A stretch of 64,000 nt of DNA from Corythucha ciliata (taxonomy: Eukaryota > Arthropoda > Insecta > Hemiptera > Tingidae), in NCBI GenBank assembly GCA_038030265.1, contig CM075942.1, positions 13,102,029-13,166,028 on the forward strand, given 5' to 3'. Both the position numbers and the translations under genes were made by a program. Positions 11,729 through 24,139 of this stretch are shown piece after piece; the first letter of the stretch is position 1; the number at the start of each line of letters is the position of its first letter. The notes under the pieces are model-generated. The model did no database searches. It saw only the letters and a program-made list of their open reading frames with translations, and was not told where the DNA came from.

Positions 11729-12112
11729 CGTATATACGTGGGATCACGTATTCCCACGTGGGATATAAACTTCTAGCACAGGCTTTTGTTTTTTAACGTT
11801 CATATTGCTCTGACACGCATCATCCCACAAATCCCCATGTCACGTCAGAGCAATGTGAATATAAACAAACTAGAGCTGGTACTGGAATTTTGAATCACAC
11901 GTGAAACTGCGTGTCCCACGTCACGTCTGACTAGTCGATATTGACCTTTAAGGTCGATTCAGACTATTCGGACGTGACGTGGGAACACGCTGTTCCACGT
12001 GTGATACAAAATTCCTGAAAAGGACTTTGTTTGTTTCCGTTCACTTTGTCCTGACGTGACTTGGGATGCTCTGACAAGCAATGCGAACGTAAACCAATAA
12101 AAGCCTTTTCTG
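11729..12112. mobile_element. Four-armed quasi-palindromic repeat cluster
   Basis: One sequence appears four times in alternating orientation. Arm A (about 11729-11810) reads ACGTGGGATCACGT... towards TTCATATTGCTCTGAC. Arm B (about 11835-11930) is its reverse complement, ending CCCACGTCACGTCTGA. Arm C (about 11960-12055) is forward again. Arm D (about 12068-12112) is a partial reverse copy. A with B closes a hairpin over about 30 nt, and B with C another around TTGACCTTTAAGGTCGA. Similarity between arms is clear but imperfect. It resembles a miniature inverted-repeat element that was duplicated tail to tail. No coding capacity; superfamily unknown. Confidence 0.65.
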
Positions 12113-12219
12113 GACCTTTAGTCCCTGTATAGCTGTATTCTGTACTTAGTGAAAGTAACCAATGCTGTGTTGTGGTTGCTTAGAAGATGGGGGGGGGGGG
12201 GTGATCTGTTTGTAAGGTG

Positions 12220-12539
12220 CGAAGAACGCCAGTGGCCAGTGGCTCTACTGGACATGTTTGGCCATTTATAATTTTAATTATATTTCAGAGGAATCGTCTA
12301 TAGCCGATAATTTTGGCCATTTTTACAGACCTTGAATAATTGAGTGTGAGAGTTGCAGGGACTCAGTTTGGTCATTTTTAATGCGCCAATGGACGATTGG
12401 CCCATTTTTTAGGGCAGACATAATCTGTTAAGGGCTTTTCAAAGCACGAATCTTCAGTTCAATCATTTATATGTAGATGCCACATAGAGTCAGTTTTACC
12501 TATTTTGAAGCGTGAATAGCTAATACAATTTGATGAAAC
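12220..12539. repeat. F4 degenerate motif array
   Basis: Loose repeats of a TTGGCCATTTTTAGCGCG-like motif at about 30-60 bp spacing ('ggccatttataatttt', 'ggtcatttttaatgcgccaa', 'ggcccattttttagggc'). The same family is at 32320-32690. A G13 run precedes it at 12189-12201. The hAT-like copy 1 starts immediately after. Confidence 0.55.
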
Positions 12540-13652
12540 TAGTGATGCACGAGGCCGAGACCGAGACGAGACCATAATTAAAATAATGAAAAAAAAAAAA
12601 AAATTGATGGCTCATTAATGAATACAGAACATTTTAACAATGAAATGACCTTGTTTCATGCCGAGACGGCTATTGTGTTATGGGCCTCCGGGATGTGGTG
12701 GATCCAAGGGGTGGACATATCCCCCCCCCCAACGCACAAAATACATAAAATAATGGGAAAAAATTTACTTTTTGTAACATTATCGTTAGAAACACGCATA
12801 TTTCTTCTTCTTTCACGAATTATACATGATGGTTTTCGCACGATCACGGAGGGAAGTGATACTTCCCCTTCGCCAGGTACCTCAACAGGGAAGTTGATTT
12901 TTACTTGAAAAGATGAGCTAGGTGAAAAAAGTATTTTTTTTTTTCACTCACTAGTGAAGCAAATTAAGGCAGAATTCCAATAATTTCACATTTTCCCTCG
13001 TAAGCGAAGGAAACAGGAAGGCTTTCACTCACTAGTGAAGGAAAGTGAAAAAAAGTTCTGTATTCAATTAGCGTACCCTTGCCTCCGAACAGTTGCAGGA
13101 AAGACAATTAAACCTGTTGGTCGTGCGGAAAATAATATCCACAACTCGTGAGGAAGAAGCTTTCACTCTGCTAGTTGTTTTTAGTTCACTCGGCCCCGCC
13201 TCGTGAGCCAAAGACAACTCGCAGGTAAAACTCCACTTCCCTCACTTGTTGTGAAATATACTATTATTTCACTTGTCTCGCGAAAAATATCGTGCATACC
13301 TTAATTCACTTGCTAGTAATTGGCACTTGCGTGTCTCGTTATATGTAAGATACTATTTTAAAAAAAAAAAAAACAACTGACTATTTTAGAGCCTAGGGGA
13401 TAAAACTTTCACTTTATCGCCGTGACCCAAAAAATCAGCCCATGTTTTAATAAAAAAATACTGTACACACCGCGTCAAAAAAGTGATTTTGGGCATTTGG
13501 GGGCGGGGACGGGGGCTACGCCTCACTCGTCCAATTTTTTCTTTCGGCCTCGAAAAAATCACTTTCTTGCCTAGGCGTATAATCTATTATTCCTAAGATC
13601 ATTCTTAAAGAAGTGTTTGAACAGACGTTCATCGTGCGTGATAACGTACTAT

Positions 13653-13715
13653 ACACACGCTGTGCGGTAAAGAGTTCACGGTAAATGAGTTAACTCTTTA
13701 CCACACGGCGTGTGT
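13653..13715. repeat. 24-bp hairpin inside hAT-like copy 1
   Basis: ACACACGCTGTGCGGTAAAG... (13653-13676) pairs with 13692-13715, ending CACACGGCGTGTGT, over a 15-nt loop. The same hairpin exists in copy 2 at 54593-54654, so it belongs to the element. It may be a structural or protein-binding site of the transposon; that is inference. Confidence 0.8.
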
Positions 13716-14049
13716 AAAGTAGGTCTTTAAGCACGATGAATGATGGGTGAAGGATGAGTGGAATCGTAAAAATTATAACCCAAAAAAAATATCAAAGTCA
13801 GTTGTATATGTTGGTGAGTTGGTAGAAGAATTGAGGCAGGGAAGCCCGCTTTCATCTCACGCGCTTCTTTTGTTTCTTCTTTTTCATTTCTCTGGAATGA
13901 AGTTGTGTGGCAAATGGGAGACTTTACGGAATCCTTAAATTAAATGTTTATGAACCTAATTGGCTTTAAAAGGCTTTGAACGACCGAAGGTAAAAAAAAG
14001 CGTACGATCCTGAGGCGTATAATCGCACTACAAACTCTACCGATGATGG

Positions 14050-14675
14050 CACTCGACTTCGTCTCGTGTCACAAACATCGTGCCTCGTTCGTTAAAAGCT
14101 CCTTCATGCCTAGGTATCGTAATAAAAAAATGGGTTAGGGTTCCCGGGGGGACGGTGAAATACAATGCAACCTATGATTGCCCGCGCACTAGGCAGTAAA
14201 GATTTCCAGGCTGGGGCAGCCACTAGGACAAGCCCAACTGCACAGCAGCAAACTGGCTGCCGCGGCCAGGCTGCTTAGTGCAAGGGAACCCTAATTTTGC
14301 GTTGGAAACTTCCCTGGGCCATTATCATCAAACTCGACGCCGCTTTCAATTGTGCACCTCTGCCTCGTCGTGTCTGGGAAGGGAAGTCTCTTGCTTGAAC
14401 TAAATGAGTTGGCGTGTGCGAGATTTTGAGTTGATCTCGTTGAATTTCCAACTGATCCCCTTTCACGTTCTCAGTGTGACGATTGTTTTAGGCACGATTC
14501 TATTTTGGGGCAATTACAAAGCTCTTTGGTCATTAATCAGTAGTGTATCACTTATCTCCCTTCGTGCAACGAGCCACCAAGCAAGGAAAGCAAAGTATAA
14601 ATTCATCTATCGTCGTCATATGTATCATTGAGGCGAGAATAGGAGCACTCGTCACTAATATCACACATACTTAGA
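14050..14675. other. Segment present in hAT-like copy 1 but absent from copy 2
   Basis: Copy 1 and copy 2 align up to CTCTACCGATNATGGC and again from AATTCGCGCCTTTAAC. Copy 2 has only about 8 nt between these anchors and copy 1 has about 620 bp. The extra segment includes an inverted pair (GGGTTAGGGTTCCC near 14136 and AGGGAACCCTAAT near 14284) and an open frame 14404-14631 that starts with ATG but shows no domain. It is either an insertion into copy 1 or a deletion from copy 2; I cannot tell which. Confidence 0.55.
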
Positions 14676-14744
14676 ATTCGCGCCTTTAACTTTTCGAGAC
14701 GAGACCGAGACTTTCGAGACCGAGACCGAGACGAGACATTTTTC

Positions 14745-17700
14745 AGCCAATTACTTAGTGATTCCATTAATGTGCTGTTTAGTCCACAAAACTTACTTTG
14801 ATATCGGAGTAAAACTGATTAGTGATTATTTCCTATCACAATTCCATATTTTTAAATAAAACAAAAAGCATTTTGTCTACTTGACTAAAATGTTGCATAA
14901 TTTAGATCCTAATGTAGATGAATCGCAGTAAAAGTGTAAGATATTCCCTACAAATATTTTTTGGATCCACAAATTTTTTATTTTGCGTCATAACCTGACT
15001 AACTCTGAAACAAAAATTGCAATTCAGTATACAATGTCGACGCTTCGACGAAGAAACTCATAGCCCAGCACTTCAGTAAGTCGACAGACCTCAGAAGTCA
15101 TCAAAATTGGTGATGAAAGTTGTGGAGTCAAAAGGACAAGCTGAATGGGTCAGACGACGAGCGTCTTTAAGAACTTACAAAGCGGTGTGGGACCAAAATG
15201 TTCGCTTAAAAAAAAAATCGGTATAAAAGCGCAACACTTATTTTAAAATATGTATTTCCTAATTCGCTCCCCCCCCTCCCTAACACCACCCCGCTTGCAG
15301 CCCACCGTCATCCACGCCTCTGCCATTAACGAACTAAAATAGTAGTTTCATGTCAAGAGATGCATTTTTCCTGATCGATCCACGAGATTATAAGAAATTC
15401 CCGACCGCTTGTTAAAGTAGAAAGACCGGCTCTATAGGTCAAAATCTCGGCATTCACTCTCTCTCTTTTCATCTGTGTGCCCTCCCATATCCTTTTCCCT
15501 TTTTTTTTTACCAACTCCTCCCTATCGCCACCATCTTTTTTTTTTAAAAAAAAGGAAACAAACCTCTGGTCTCTCCTAGTTTTGAACAGCACGCCATTCG
15601 TAGTTTGATTCTCCGGCTTTGTCGTTAAAATTGAAATTAAAACGATCTGAAAGATAGTTGCAAGGCTTGGGCTTTATAGAAAACACTGGGGAAGAACTGG
15701 AGGGTGAATTAATTACGAAAACGGTTTGGAGTGTAATCAAATGACATTGAAAAGAGGGAAAAGTAATATTTGAATGTAAAACGAAAGTAATCAACAATGT
15801 TTTTTTCTCTTTAATGTCTTCATCAATCTTTAAAGGGTATGAGATGGGTTGAAGTGTAATAACTTACCACCCCTCCACTCATCTATTCCCCCCTGACCCC
15901 GCCCATCTATTTTTGGGCCGAGAACATCATCATCCTCGGAGGAGCGATCAATCTCATCTTTCACAAGGAAGCGAAAGGGGTTGAAAACCCTTCAGAAATC
16001 CCGCACATCCAACCCCCTCTCCACACCGCTCCAACACCCACGCTCTTATAAATTATACTTCCTTATAAGTTTTAGAGAGGGAACCCAGAGTGTAAACAAG
16101 GCAACGATGGTTGGATATAGGGAGGAGTTTCTTGAGTAAAGGACGCTTTTAATAAAGGACGAGTTTCTTGGGCTTGACGTTGTAATAAGTCGCAAAACCG
16201 ATGGAAGGGTGTGGTGTGGTGAAGGGGGCGGGAAAACGACCCCTTTGCCCTTCCTCGCCCACGGTGTAACGATGTATTACCTTGACGTCAGTGTGAAGAG
16301 AGAGGTGAATTTGAAAACCATAATTTCGTCATCTATAACGACGACGGAAAGGAGGGGTCGACTATGAGCGGGGTGCAAGTCATAAGGAGGAAGCATCCTC
16401 CACCCCTCATCATTTGGAAGTTTGTGAGGGTATAGGCTGCGATGAGAATAATGAGCAGGGTTGAAGCGTGTCTTCATTAAGATGTTGATAATTAATATTA
16501 ATTAAACTTGTAGTCTTCAATGGTTGCAACCCTTTTGGGACATGCCGACCGTTGATGATGAATAGCTGTGGAAAGACGCAAAACTACTGATTTTTGTTTT
16601 AAAATCTCATCCCTACAGTCCTTTATAATAGAAAGCGCAAATACCCAAGGAAATAAGCAAAAACTTGTTAAAAATGACCCAACACTATTTTTGCACGCCG
16701 TACCTGGAAATGGCTTTCTTTTTTTCCCCCCCGGCTTAAATACCGGCAGGACATCTGCATTTTGAACGTTCAAAAGACTCAGTCCCATAACGACCCTTAA
16801 AAACACCGTGACCAATTAAGGAATGAGGACTCTGGTTACGTAATAATGCGTCTCGAGAACCTCCGACACGTTGGGAGTTCTGCTACTTATGGCTGGGGGG
16901 GGGGGAGGAGTGTTTGTATGAATAAAGAGGGGAAAAACGTTTTTCCCAGGTAGATAGAGGTTCTCCTACCGGTTTTTTGGACAATTGATTTTTACAAAGG
17001 AGTAATTTTAATATTTGTTGGATTTGTTTCAGGTGTGGTTGATCTCACTATAAGGACTCTTCGAGAACGCCTGCAGGAAGATGCGCTTCGAATATTATTC
17101 GTGTTGTTAAATAAAATAAATAAGTGGTGGTATTGTTTTTCTTGTCTTTTTTTTATCAAATGAAAAATCTGGGGGTTTTTGGGAAGATAAAAAAGATATG
17201 GTTGATGTGTTTGTTGAGAAAGGGTAGGGCCTGACAAAAGACGGAGGAAAAGGCTGGCATTGTAGAAATGATACAATATGAAGTATAAAGCTACATCTTT
17301 TGTTGTCCAAAGGCACGCAAAACACCGCAAACTCAACCCTTTCAACCTCTATTCTCCTTTAGCACGTCACTCATCCTTCGCACATCCCCTGCACACCTAC
17401 CCGTCCATAGCGTTTGGTTCATGACCAAAACCTTCCGTCCCCTCCTCTTCTTGCATTTTCCAAGCCCCGGAAAATGCTGGCCTTTCCCCCCTCTTCAAGT
17501 TCTACAACTGCGCGCCTCATCGCGAACCGCGGGCACAAGAGCATTGGATCCATGGAGAAGAAGGGTATAACCGAGACAAAAGAGCCGTAAATCATTCGAT
17601 TGTATTCAACAGAATCCCTTCCACCCCCCTTCACGCCCAAGTTCCAACAGCCATCACAACCGGTGGTGGAGGGTTCCTTCACCAGTTCGCTCTCACTTTT

Positions 17701-18630
17701 CACCGCGAACATAGAGAAGAAAGGGCTTTTGCGGGGCTGGCATGCTTTGTGGGGTGGTGGTGGGGGACAACGCCGAACCCGGCCGAACCCTTTCCTATGC
17801 TCACTCTTGCCGCTTGTCGCTAATTAATCATCTGTCGCAAAGTGCGTGGGTGAAGGGGGCGGGTGATGGTTATTCATTGCGAATAATCACAAAACACGGT
17901 CCCAGGGTCGTCGGCTATACAGGAAGAGAGAGGTGAGGTGACATCAGGGAATGCGGCGTGGAAATAATGGTTGTGAATGGGGGGGGGGGCGTTTAGGGTC
18001 CAGAAATTAGTAACATTCTCCTGAAGAGAGAAATAGCAACAGAACTCGAGTGGAATGGTGCCTGAAGGTTGTGAAAGGAGACTGAATGAACCACGAATTC
18101 AACGATAGGAGCTAGCAATTCCGAAAAACAGCTAGACTCCTAGACTCTAGACAAGTCCAATGAATTCCACGAGCATCACGAGGCACTTCCCTGTCATTCC
18201 TACATAGCCCTGTCGATTGCGTTACCATCTTGAGCGCAAATATTTAGGAGGCTCCCATGGTAGCTGAGTCACAGCTGCGAAAGATAGAATCTTTGAATAG
18301 CAGAATATTAGAAACTTTGCCTTAATTTTCAGGTTCCCTGTGTCCATAGAAACCCCAAGACACGCAGTGCCCGCGAGATCCCTTATTGACCAATGCACCT
18401 AGCATCCGCCATGATGCCACAGAGTAGTCACCAGTGACCCTTGAATTGATAGAAAAAAATTAGAGTTTTGCATTATTTTGACCATCCTGCTGAAAGCTTT
18501 CCACTTATTGGACTAAATTCCCTTGGGGGTCTCAAAATGCCCTTATTAATGGGCCTCGAAATGCCCTTATAAGTGGGTCTCAAAATTCCCATTTACCCCC
18601 TTTGAACTAAAATTTAACTCATTCGACAAT
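14745..18630. other. Single-copy-looking DNA, no gene recognised
   Basis: Contains homopolymers (G11 at 16895-16905 and 17979-17989, A/T runs near 15190 and 15500-15550) and pyrimidine-rich tracts. No RNA gene, repeat array or convincing exon was found. At 18530-18600 a short phrase (GGTCTCAAAATGCCC) is repeated about every 30 bp and leads into the F3 array. Confidence 0.45.
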
Positions 18631-18640
18631 GTAAAAAACA

Positions 18641-18656
18641 ATATATATATATATAT
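18641..18656. repeat. AT dinucleotide microsatellite
   Basis: Eight AT units at the left border of the F3 array. Confidence 0.9.
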
Positions 18657-18657
18657 G

Positions 18658-19290
18658 TTTCACGGATTTGGAGGTCACGGACCCCAATTTTATGGGTTTT
18701 GCTTACCCAAAAATCTAACCGAGGAGACGAAACAGGTGATTGCCGTGTCCCTCCTTCTTCTTTTCGTTTATTTATTCACGGTTTTCGTTTGTTGATGCTA
18801 CAATTTGCGGCATCCACCAACTTGAAACCAAATTTTGGGGATTTTTCGCTTAAAAATCCAAATTTTCCCGATGTTCAGCCCTTTAAAAACCATAATGTCA
18901 TCAATTGAGATCTCACAGAACCCATTTTCACGTATTTTACTCAATCAAAATGCCAATTGTGAAGGATTCTGTTCCTGAAGTAAGTTTCGCGGGCACGCTC
19001 CTTTCAAAATCGATTTGTCACTCACAGTCAGGGGCATAGCCCTTGATCTAGGGGTGAACAGCTCTTCACTGGCGAAAATTTCAGATGCGCTATTGCCGTT
19101 TTTCAATTGTCTGAAAATGAATACGCACCGAAACCATCGCACTATAATTCTTCAAAAACCAAATCTCTGCAGAAAAACTGTCGTTTGTTACCTTAAACTC
19201 CGGATTTTCTGTTCAAAATTGACGCATTTTCACTCGGAAAGTGAAACTATTGGAGCTAATCTTGAAATTCTGGTCACGTGAGACGCTTAA
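18658..19290. repeat. F3 degenerate motif array
   Basis: Repeats of an AAACCAAATTTCGCGGATTT-like motif alternating with GGCTCTTTC-like spacers about 30 bp apart ('ttcacggatttggaggtcacgg', 'aaccaaattttggggatttttcgc'). The family recurs at 22640-24130. Frames on both strands are short and unrelated to known proteins. Confidence 0.6.
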
Positions 19291-19554
19291 AATTGCGGTA
19301 ATCTAGCCCCTAAGTAGTTGCCGAGGACGCCTGGCACGAAAAAGTAGTACGCTGGCAACGGAAAGCGGGTCACGTGAACACAACTTGACAGCGATTAACC
19401 GTTGAAATTGTTATTTAATCGACCATAGGTTCTCAAAGTCTTTCATAGGCTTTCAAAGGCTTATCAGTGACACACCGCTGGTCGATTAATAAGGTCACTC
19501 ACTGGCTCACATAGTATAGCGTTTCTAAAGCTCTTGTAGGCTTCCAGTGGCGGA

Positions 19555-21437
19555 ACCCCACCTAAATCGCGGCCCGGGGCGGAAATCTGTAGGAGGCCCT
19601 TTGGTCTCTAATTAAACTAGGAATATGTGTTTTAACAGCGTTGAAGAACCTACATATTTTTCTCAATTTAAGCCTATCTGCGTTTATACAAATCTGCGTT
19701 TGTGCGTTTTCTCAACTTTATCCGCGAATTAGCTCCTTTTTTAGCTGTGAATCGGCACTTTTTATATCTCTTAGCCGTGAAGTTGCCTCAAGAATCTGCA
19801 AATTATGTAGCGTTTGAGTATTCTTTCCCAATTTTATCCGCAAATTGGCAATTTTCCTAAATTCACGCTTTTCACCATTTTAAACACCAATTTGTGTTTT
19901 TCTCTGTTTACTATAACCGCGAATTAGCGCTTTTACACAGTTTTAGCCGCTTGAATTAGCGCATTTTCTCAATTTTATTCCCAAAGTTGCCCCAGGATTC
20001 ACCGAGTCGCGTTTCATCAATATTAGCTTTGAATTAGCGTTTTTATCCGAATTTTAGCCGTGAATTAGCACAATTTCACATTTTTAGCTGCGAATCGGTG
20101 CTTATTATAAACTCCTAGCCGTGAATTAGCCATGAATTTGCCTCAAAAACCCGCAAAGTAGAGGTATCGTTTGAGTGCTCTGTCCAAATTTTATCCACAA
20201 ATTAGCGATTTTCTCCATTTTAAACGTCAATTCGTATTTTTCTAAATTTTACCCGTGAATTAATGCTTTTTTACGTTTTTAGCCGCTTGAATCAGCGCTT
20301 TTTCTCAATTTTATTCCCGAAGTTCCCCAAGAATCTGCAAGTTGGTGTTTTCTCAATTTCAGCTGTGAATTAGCCTTTTTACCCTCAATTTTAGCAGTGA
20401 ATGATCACATTTCTTAATTTTAGATGCGAATTGTAGCGCTTTTCTCGATTTTATCAGTGAAATTGAATTTTTTCTTAGGTACCTTAGTAGTGAATAAAAA
20501 GTGTTCCTCGCTTTCGCGTTTTTATCTATTTCACGCCGTGAATCAGCGCATCTTCTCAATTTCAGTCCCAGCTCCGTGAATCCGTGAGTTGGCGTTTTCT
20601 GTGAATTCGCGCTTTTTCCCAATTTTTAAAGCTGCCAAATTGTAACACTTTAACATATTAGCGTGTTTCTCTATTTACATTCTCGTATTCGCATGTTCTC
20701 TTTTTTATCAGTGAATTAGCGTTTTTAATTGGCGCTTTTTCTCAATTTCTGCCTCGAAGTTGCCCCCAAGAATCGGTGAGTTAGCATTTTTTCATTTTCA
20801 GCTGTGAATTATCGTTTGTTCTTAATTTTAGCAGTAAATTATCAAATTTCCTTAATTTTAGCTGCGTTTTTACAGTTTTTTCTCAATTTTATCGTATAAT
20901 CGTAATTTTTCATACCTTAGCTGAGTTCTCCTCCACTTATATTTAGACAGGAATTCGCGTTGTTGTCTATTTCACCCGGGAATTAGCGATTCTTCTAAAT
21001 TTTAGTCCCAATGTTACCCCGAGAATCCAGAGTTGGCGTTTCTCCCTTTTAGATGTGAATTTGCACTTTTTCTCAATTTTTAAAGCTGTTAAATTGTAGT
21101 AATTTATCCCAATTTTAGCTGTGAACTAGCATTTTTCTTTTTTTAAGACGCGAATTCGCGACTTACAGCGCTTTCTCCTGATTTCAGTCCCGATTTTGCC
21201 CCAAAAATTTGTCATTTTGCGTTGGCTCAATGTCAGAGCGCTTTTTCTCAATTTCTAACAGCCGTAAATTCCAGCAGTTTTGCTGAATTTCTTTCGCGAA
21301 TCAGCGTTTTTCTCAATTTTACAAGCGAGTTTAACCATTCAATTCCGATTTTTTCATCTTTAAGCTATTCAGGAGACCCATCTGAACGGGGGCCCGGGGC
21401 GGTCCGCCCCCTCGCACTTCCACGGTACGCCAAAGGT
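19555..21437 (-). mobile_element. Probable DNA-transposon relic filled with reverse F1 repeats
   Basis: The left border reads CAGTGGCGGAACCCC and continues with CGGCCCGGGGCGG. The right border contains GGGGCCCGGGGCGGTCCGCC and ends near ACGGTACGCCA, an imperfect complement of the left. Between them (about 19660-21370) lies a reverse F1 array with the ATTTTAGCCGCGAATTAGCG motif every 30-33 bp. The pairing of a CAGTGGCG end with GC-rich subterminal sequence matches the better-bounded element at 8056-9750. I found no clear target duplication, so exact ends are uncertain. No transposase frame is present. Confidence 0.55.
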
Positions 21438-21851
21438 TGCACAGACAAATATGCCATGTAAAATGTTAAAGAACGTTAAATTTAAGGCAATTTTACGCTC
21501 TTCAGCTTCGAAGTGTAATAACAAATATTTGTCCAGTGAATTTGGAAGGCTAAATTACTGGTTAACAATTTTTTTCAGGCCCAATAGGTACCGAGATACT
21601 GCCCTTTACGAACGTGCAGTCAGGCAAAATTTCAAAGGGTTTAAAATTTCACTAAAATTATTCTTCACATCGAGTGGCGGAAACGGGCAAGGGCCGGAAT
21701 GATAAAAGATAAGAGGTACTCGATGTGTTCAAAATGGGAATTTTGGGGCAGAAAACATGAATTTTCTGTTACAGTGATTTAACGAAGGCAAACGGATTAT
21801 TTGGTTTCTCCCGTTTATCTCACTTTTTAGTAAAAAAAACAAAAACACGAT

Positions 21852-21876
21852 TTCCCGCGTGACGATCGCGCGGGAA
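21852..21876. other. Short GC hairpin
   Basis: TTCCCGCG (21852-21859) pairs perfectly with CGCGGGAA (21869-21876) over a 9-nt loop. GTCCCGTCTCGC/GCGCGACGGGAC complementarity follows about 40-110 nt downstream. This could be a relic of transposon ends; there is nothing else to support a function. Confidence 0.5.
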
Positions 21877-22639
21877 GTCTTGTCCCGTGCGGAAAATTTA
21901 GGTTTTGCCCCGCGTCCCGTCTCGCATACTATTTTCAAGTCACGTCTCGCGTGCGCGACGGGACGGCCATCCTCAAAGGTTCTGCACGCCTTTTGAAGCT
22001 GTTCAGAGTCTCTCAAAGGCAGTCATAGGCTCTCAAAGCCTTAAGAATGCTCTTGGAGGCGTTCCGGCAGCCATCATCCCTGGTCCCTGCAAAACCAAGT
22101 CAGGGAGGAGACCCGGTGGCTCACGAGGGCTGATGCAAAACCATGAGCACGAGGACTCGTGACGATGTGGCTAATATCTGCAGCTGTGTTTAAAGATAAA
22201 CATGAAAAATGTTGAGAATTGGACCCACCACTACCAGGCGTTACAAGTTGAGACCGAGAAATAGGACAAAAAAAGAGAACACTTTTGACCTCTCACCCGA
22301 CTCGTAACAAATGAGCCCGGACGCTCTAAAAAGTAGGACTTTTGGGGCGTTTGGTGGGTGGGTGCGTCAGAATCTGGTTTGTAAGTGTCAAAATCCGCAC
22401 GTAATTGTAACGTTTTCAAAAAATGGCAGCCCCACGAAATTGGAATCTGCATCTTGATGGCCGATGCAAGGTTTTGGCTTGTCAAAAGTTTTCAGCAAGC
22501 AAACCCAGCAAGAGTGACGTTTTAGCTGGCTTTTTGGTGTTTTTGTTTTTGAACGAGGCACCACCACAAAGCGCTTTAATGTCTAATAGGTAAGAGTAAC
22601 TGCTTACTACTGCTCCCTCGGGCTACAAACATGCTTAGA

Positions 22640-24130
22640 GTACCAAATTTTGCGGGTTTTGCACTTTAAAAAACAAAATTTCGCAGGATGGACTCTCTGA
22701 AAAGCCGATTTCAGTGGAGTTGCGAGTGCAACTGGGTCAAAATGTCATGGTCCGCTTCTATCAAATATGATCAAATTCACTATGTCGTCGCTTAAATAAA
22801 CAGAACTATAGTCATGTTCTGCAACCTGAATTTCATGTTGTAAGCTTTAATTGTGCAATTGCACTTTCCGGGTCAGTTCGCAAGTTGTCCGAGATAGAAT
22901 CTTCCATCACGACGTTGTAAGCTGCAAATTTTAAATATTGCATGTGACAAAAACTTGTTTTTAGATACAAATTTCATATTTTCCGATTCTCAGGGCGTCA
23001 TGTGTAGGTACAAATTTTTAGAGTTCAAGGTTGAGCTTCGATCCACGTAGTCCTTGTTATAGGGCTGTCTGGAGGCATTTTCGCTCAAAATGGTTGACAG
23101 CACAACAAACAGGCATTTTTTTCGCACTCAATGTTTTAAAGGGTGCTGGTTGGGTCCGGCTGCTTTTCTCGATACACCACTGTCCCAACCCACGTAAGAT
23201 GGCTCCTGAGCTGCTGCTTGATGCATTGACGGGGGTCCTCCGGGCATCTATGGGTTCTGAGCGCTTATGTTTAGGGCTTAGTGGGACCAGACGTCCTACT
23301 TTCGCCGGAAATGTCCAATTTTTTTCAAATTTGGCACCTTCGAACCTAATTTAACAAATTTTAAATCTTGATTTCATGAATTTTCACGCCTTTAAACACG
23401 GATTTCTTTATTTTAGCCCATACTGAAATCAGTTTTGCAGGTTTGGCTAATTCAGACAATTAATTTGGCTCTTTCAAAAACCAAATTTCCCTGTTTTTCC
23501 TGAAGCAAAACCCACATTTCGACATTTTGGATCTTAAAAATCCCAAGTTTCGCGGATTTATACACATTCACAACCTAAACTCGTGGATTTGAGTCAATCA
23601 AATCCCGATTTCGTGGATGTTGGCTATTGCACAAACCAAATTTTGTGCGTTTGGCTCCTTCTGAAATCACTTCTTCAGTTTTCTCCCATTCTCAAAACTA
23701 ACATCGACAACATGATTATTTTGGTGATTTCAACCCGAATTTGACCAAGAATTTTCGCTCGTTCATAACCAATAGAGTGGATTTTGCTCATAAATCCCTT
23801 ATTTCACACATTTTTGCTATTTAAAGCCCTAATAATTTGCATTTATTCTTTCAAAAAACAAATGCTGTGGCCTTATATTAAACGAGTTTCAGTGATTTCT
23901 CTAGTTCGATCAACAAATGGGGCCCTTTGAAAAAGCAATTGACAAAAAACAAATTGCATTTTAGACCTCATGAAACCGAGTTTTGTGGACGGTCGCTCTT
24001 TTAAAACCAAGTTCTCACAGTTCGTTAATTAAAAAAACATTATTTCGTAGTTTCGGCTCTTTCAGGCCCCAGTTTTGCGAATTTTCTTTATTTTAATAAC
24101 CTAATTTCGCTCTTTCGAATCCCTCTAATC
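22640..24130. repeat. F3 degenerate motif array
   Basis: Second and longer F3 block, with frequent AAACCAAATTTCGCGGATTT-like phrases and 'ggctctttcaaaaa' spacers, clearest from 23340 to 24120. Flanks at 21440-22640 are unclassified. No coding region was recognised. Confidence 0.65.
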
Positions 24131-24139
24131 ACATGGATC

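Larger units (their letters stand above)
12540..14738 (-). mobile_element. hAT-like non-autonomous element, copy 1 (one end missing)
   Basis: Begins TAGTGATGCACGAGGCCGAG at 12540 and carries GAGACC/GAGACG repeats just inside both ends. The interior matches 54054-55907 in opposite orientation along most of its length, including the poly-C stretch at 12721, the TTTCACTCACTAGTGAA repeats near 12945 and 13025, and the hairpin at 13653. Against copy 2 it has an extra segment of about 620 bp (14050-14675), and the GAGACC array at its left end is shorter. At the right end the array stops at about 14738 in non-element sequence without the terminal GTGCATCACTA, so this copy is truncated there and no target duplication can be checked. 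No transposase is encoded. The family assignment rests on copy 2. Confidence 0.75.

Noticed and set aside
12656..12847. 61-63-codon frame conserved in both hAT-like copies (also 55506-55691, plus)
   Set aside because: It crosses a poly-G/C run that is 10 nt in both copies and is likely open by chance; no domain recognised.
13747..13938. 63-codon frame conserved in both hAT-like copies (also 54373-54561, minus)
   Set aside because: Both begin at GTG with no ATG, and conservation is explained by the two DNA copies being the same element. Too short for a transposase, no known domain.
19416..19492. Inverted pair TTAATCGACCA / TGGTCGATTAA around a short spacer
   Set aside because: A local palindrome of about 11 bp without target duplication or further copies in the window; too little to call an element.
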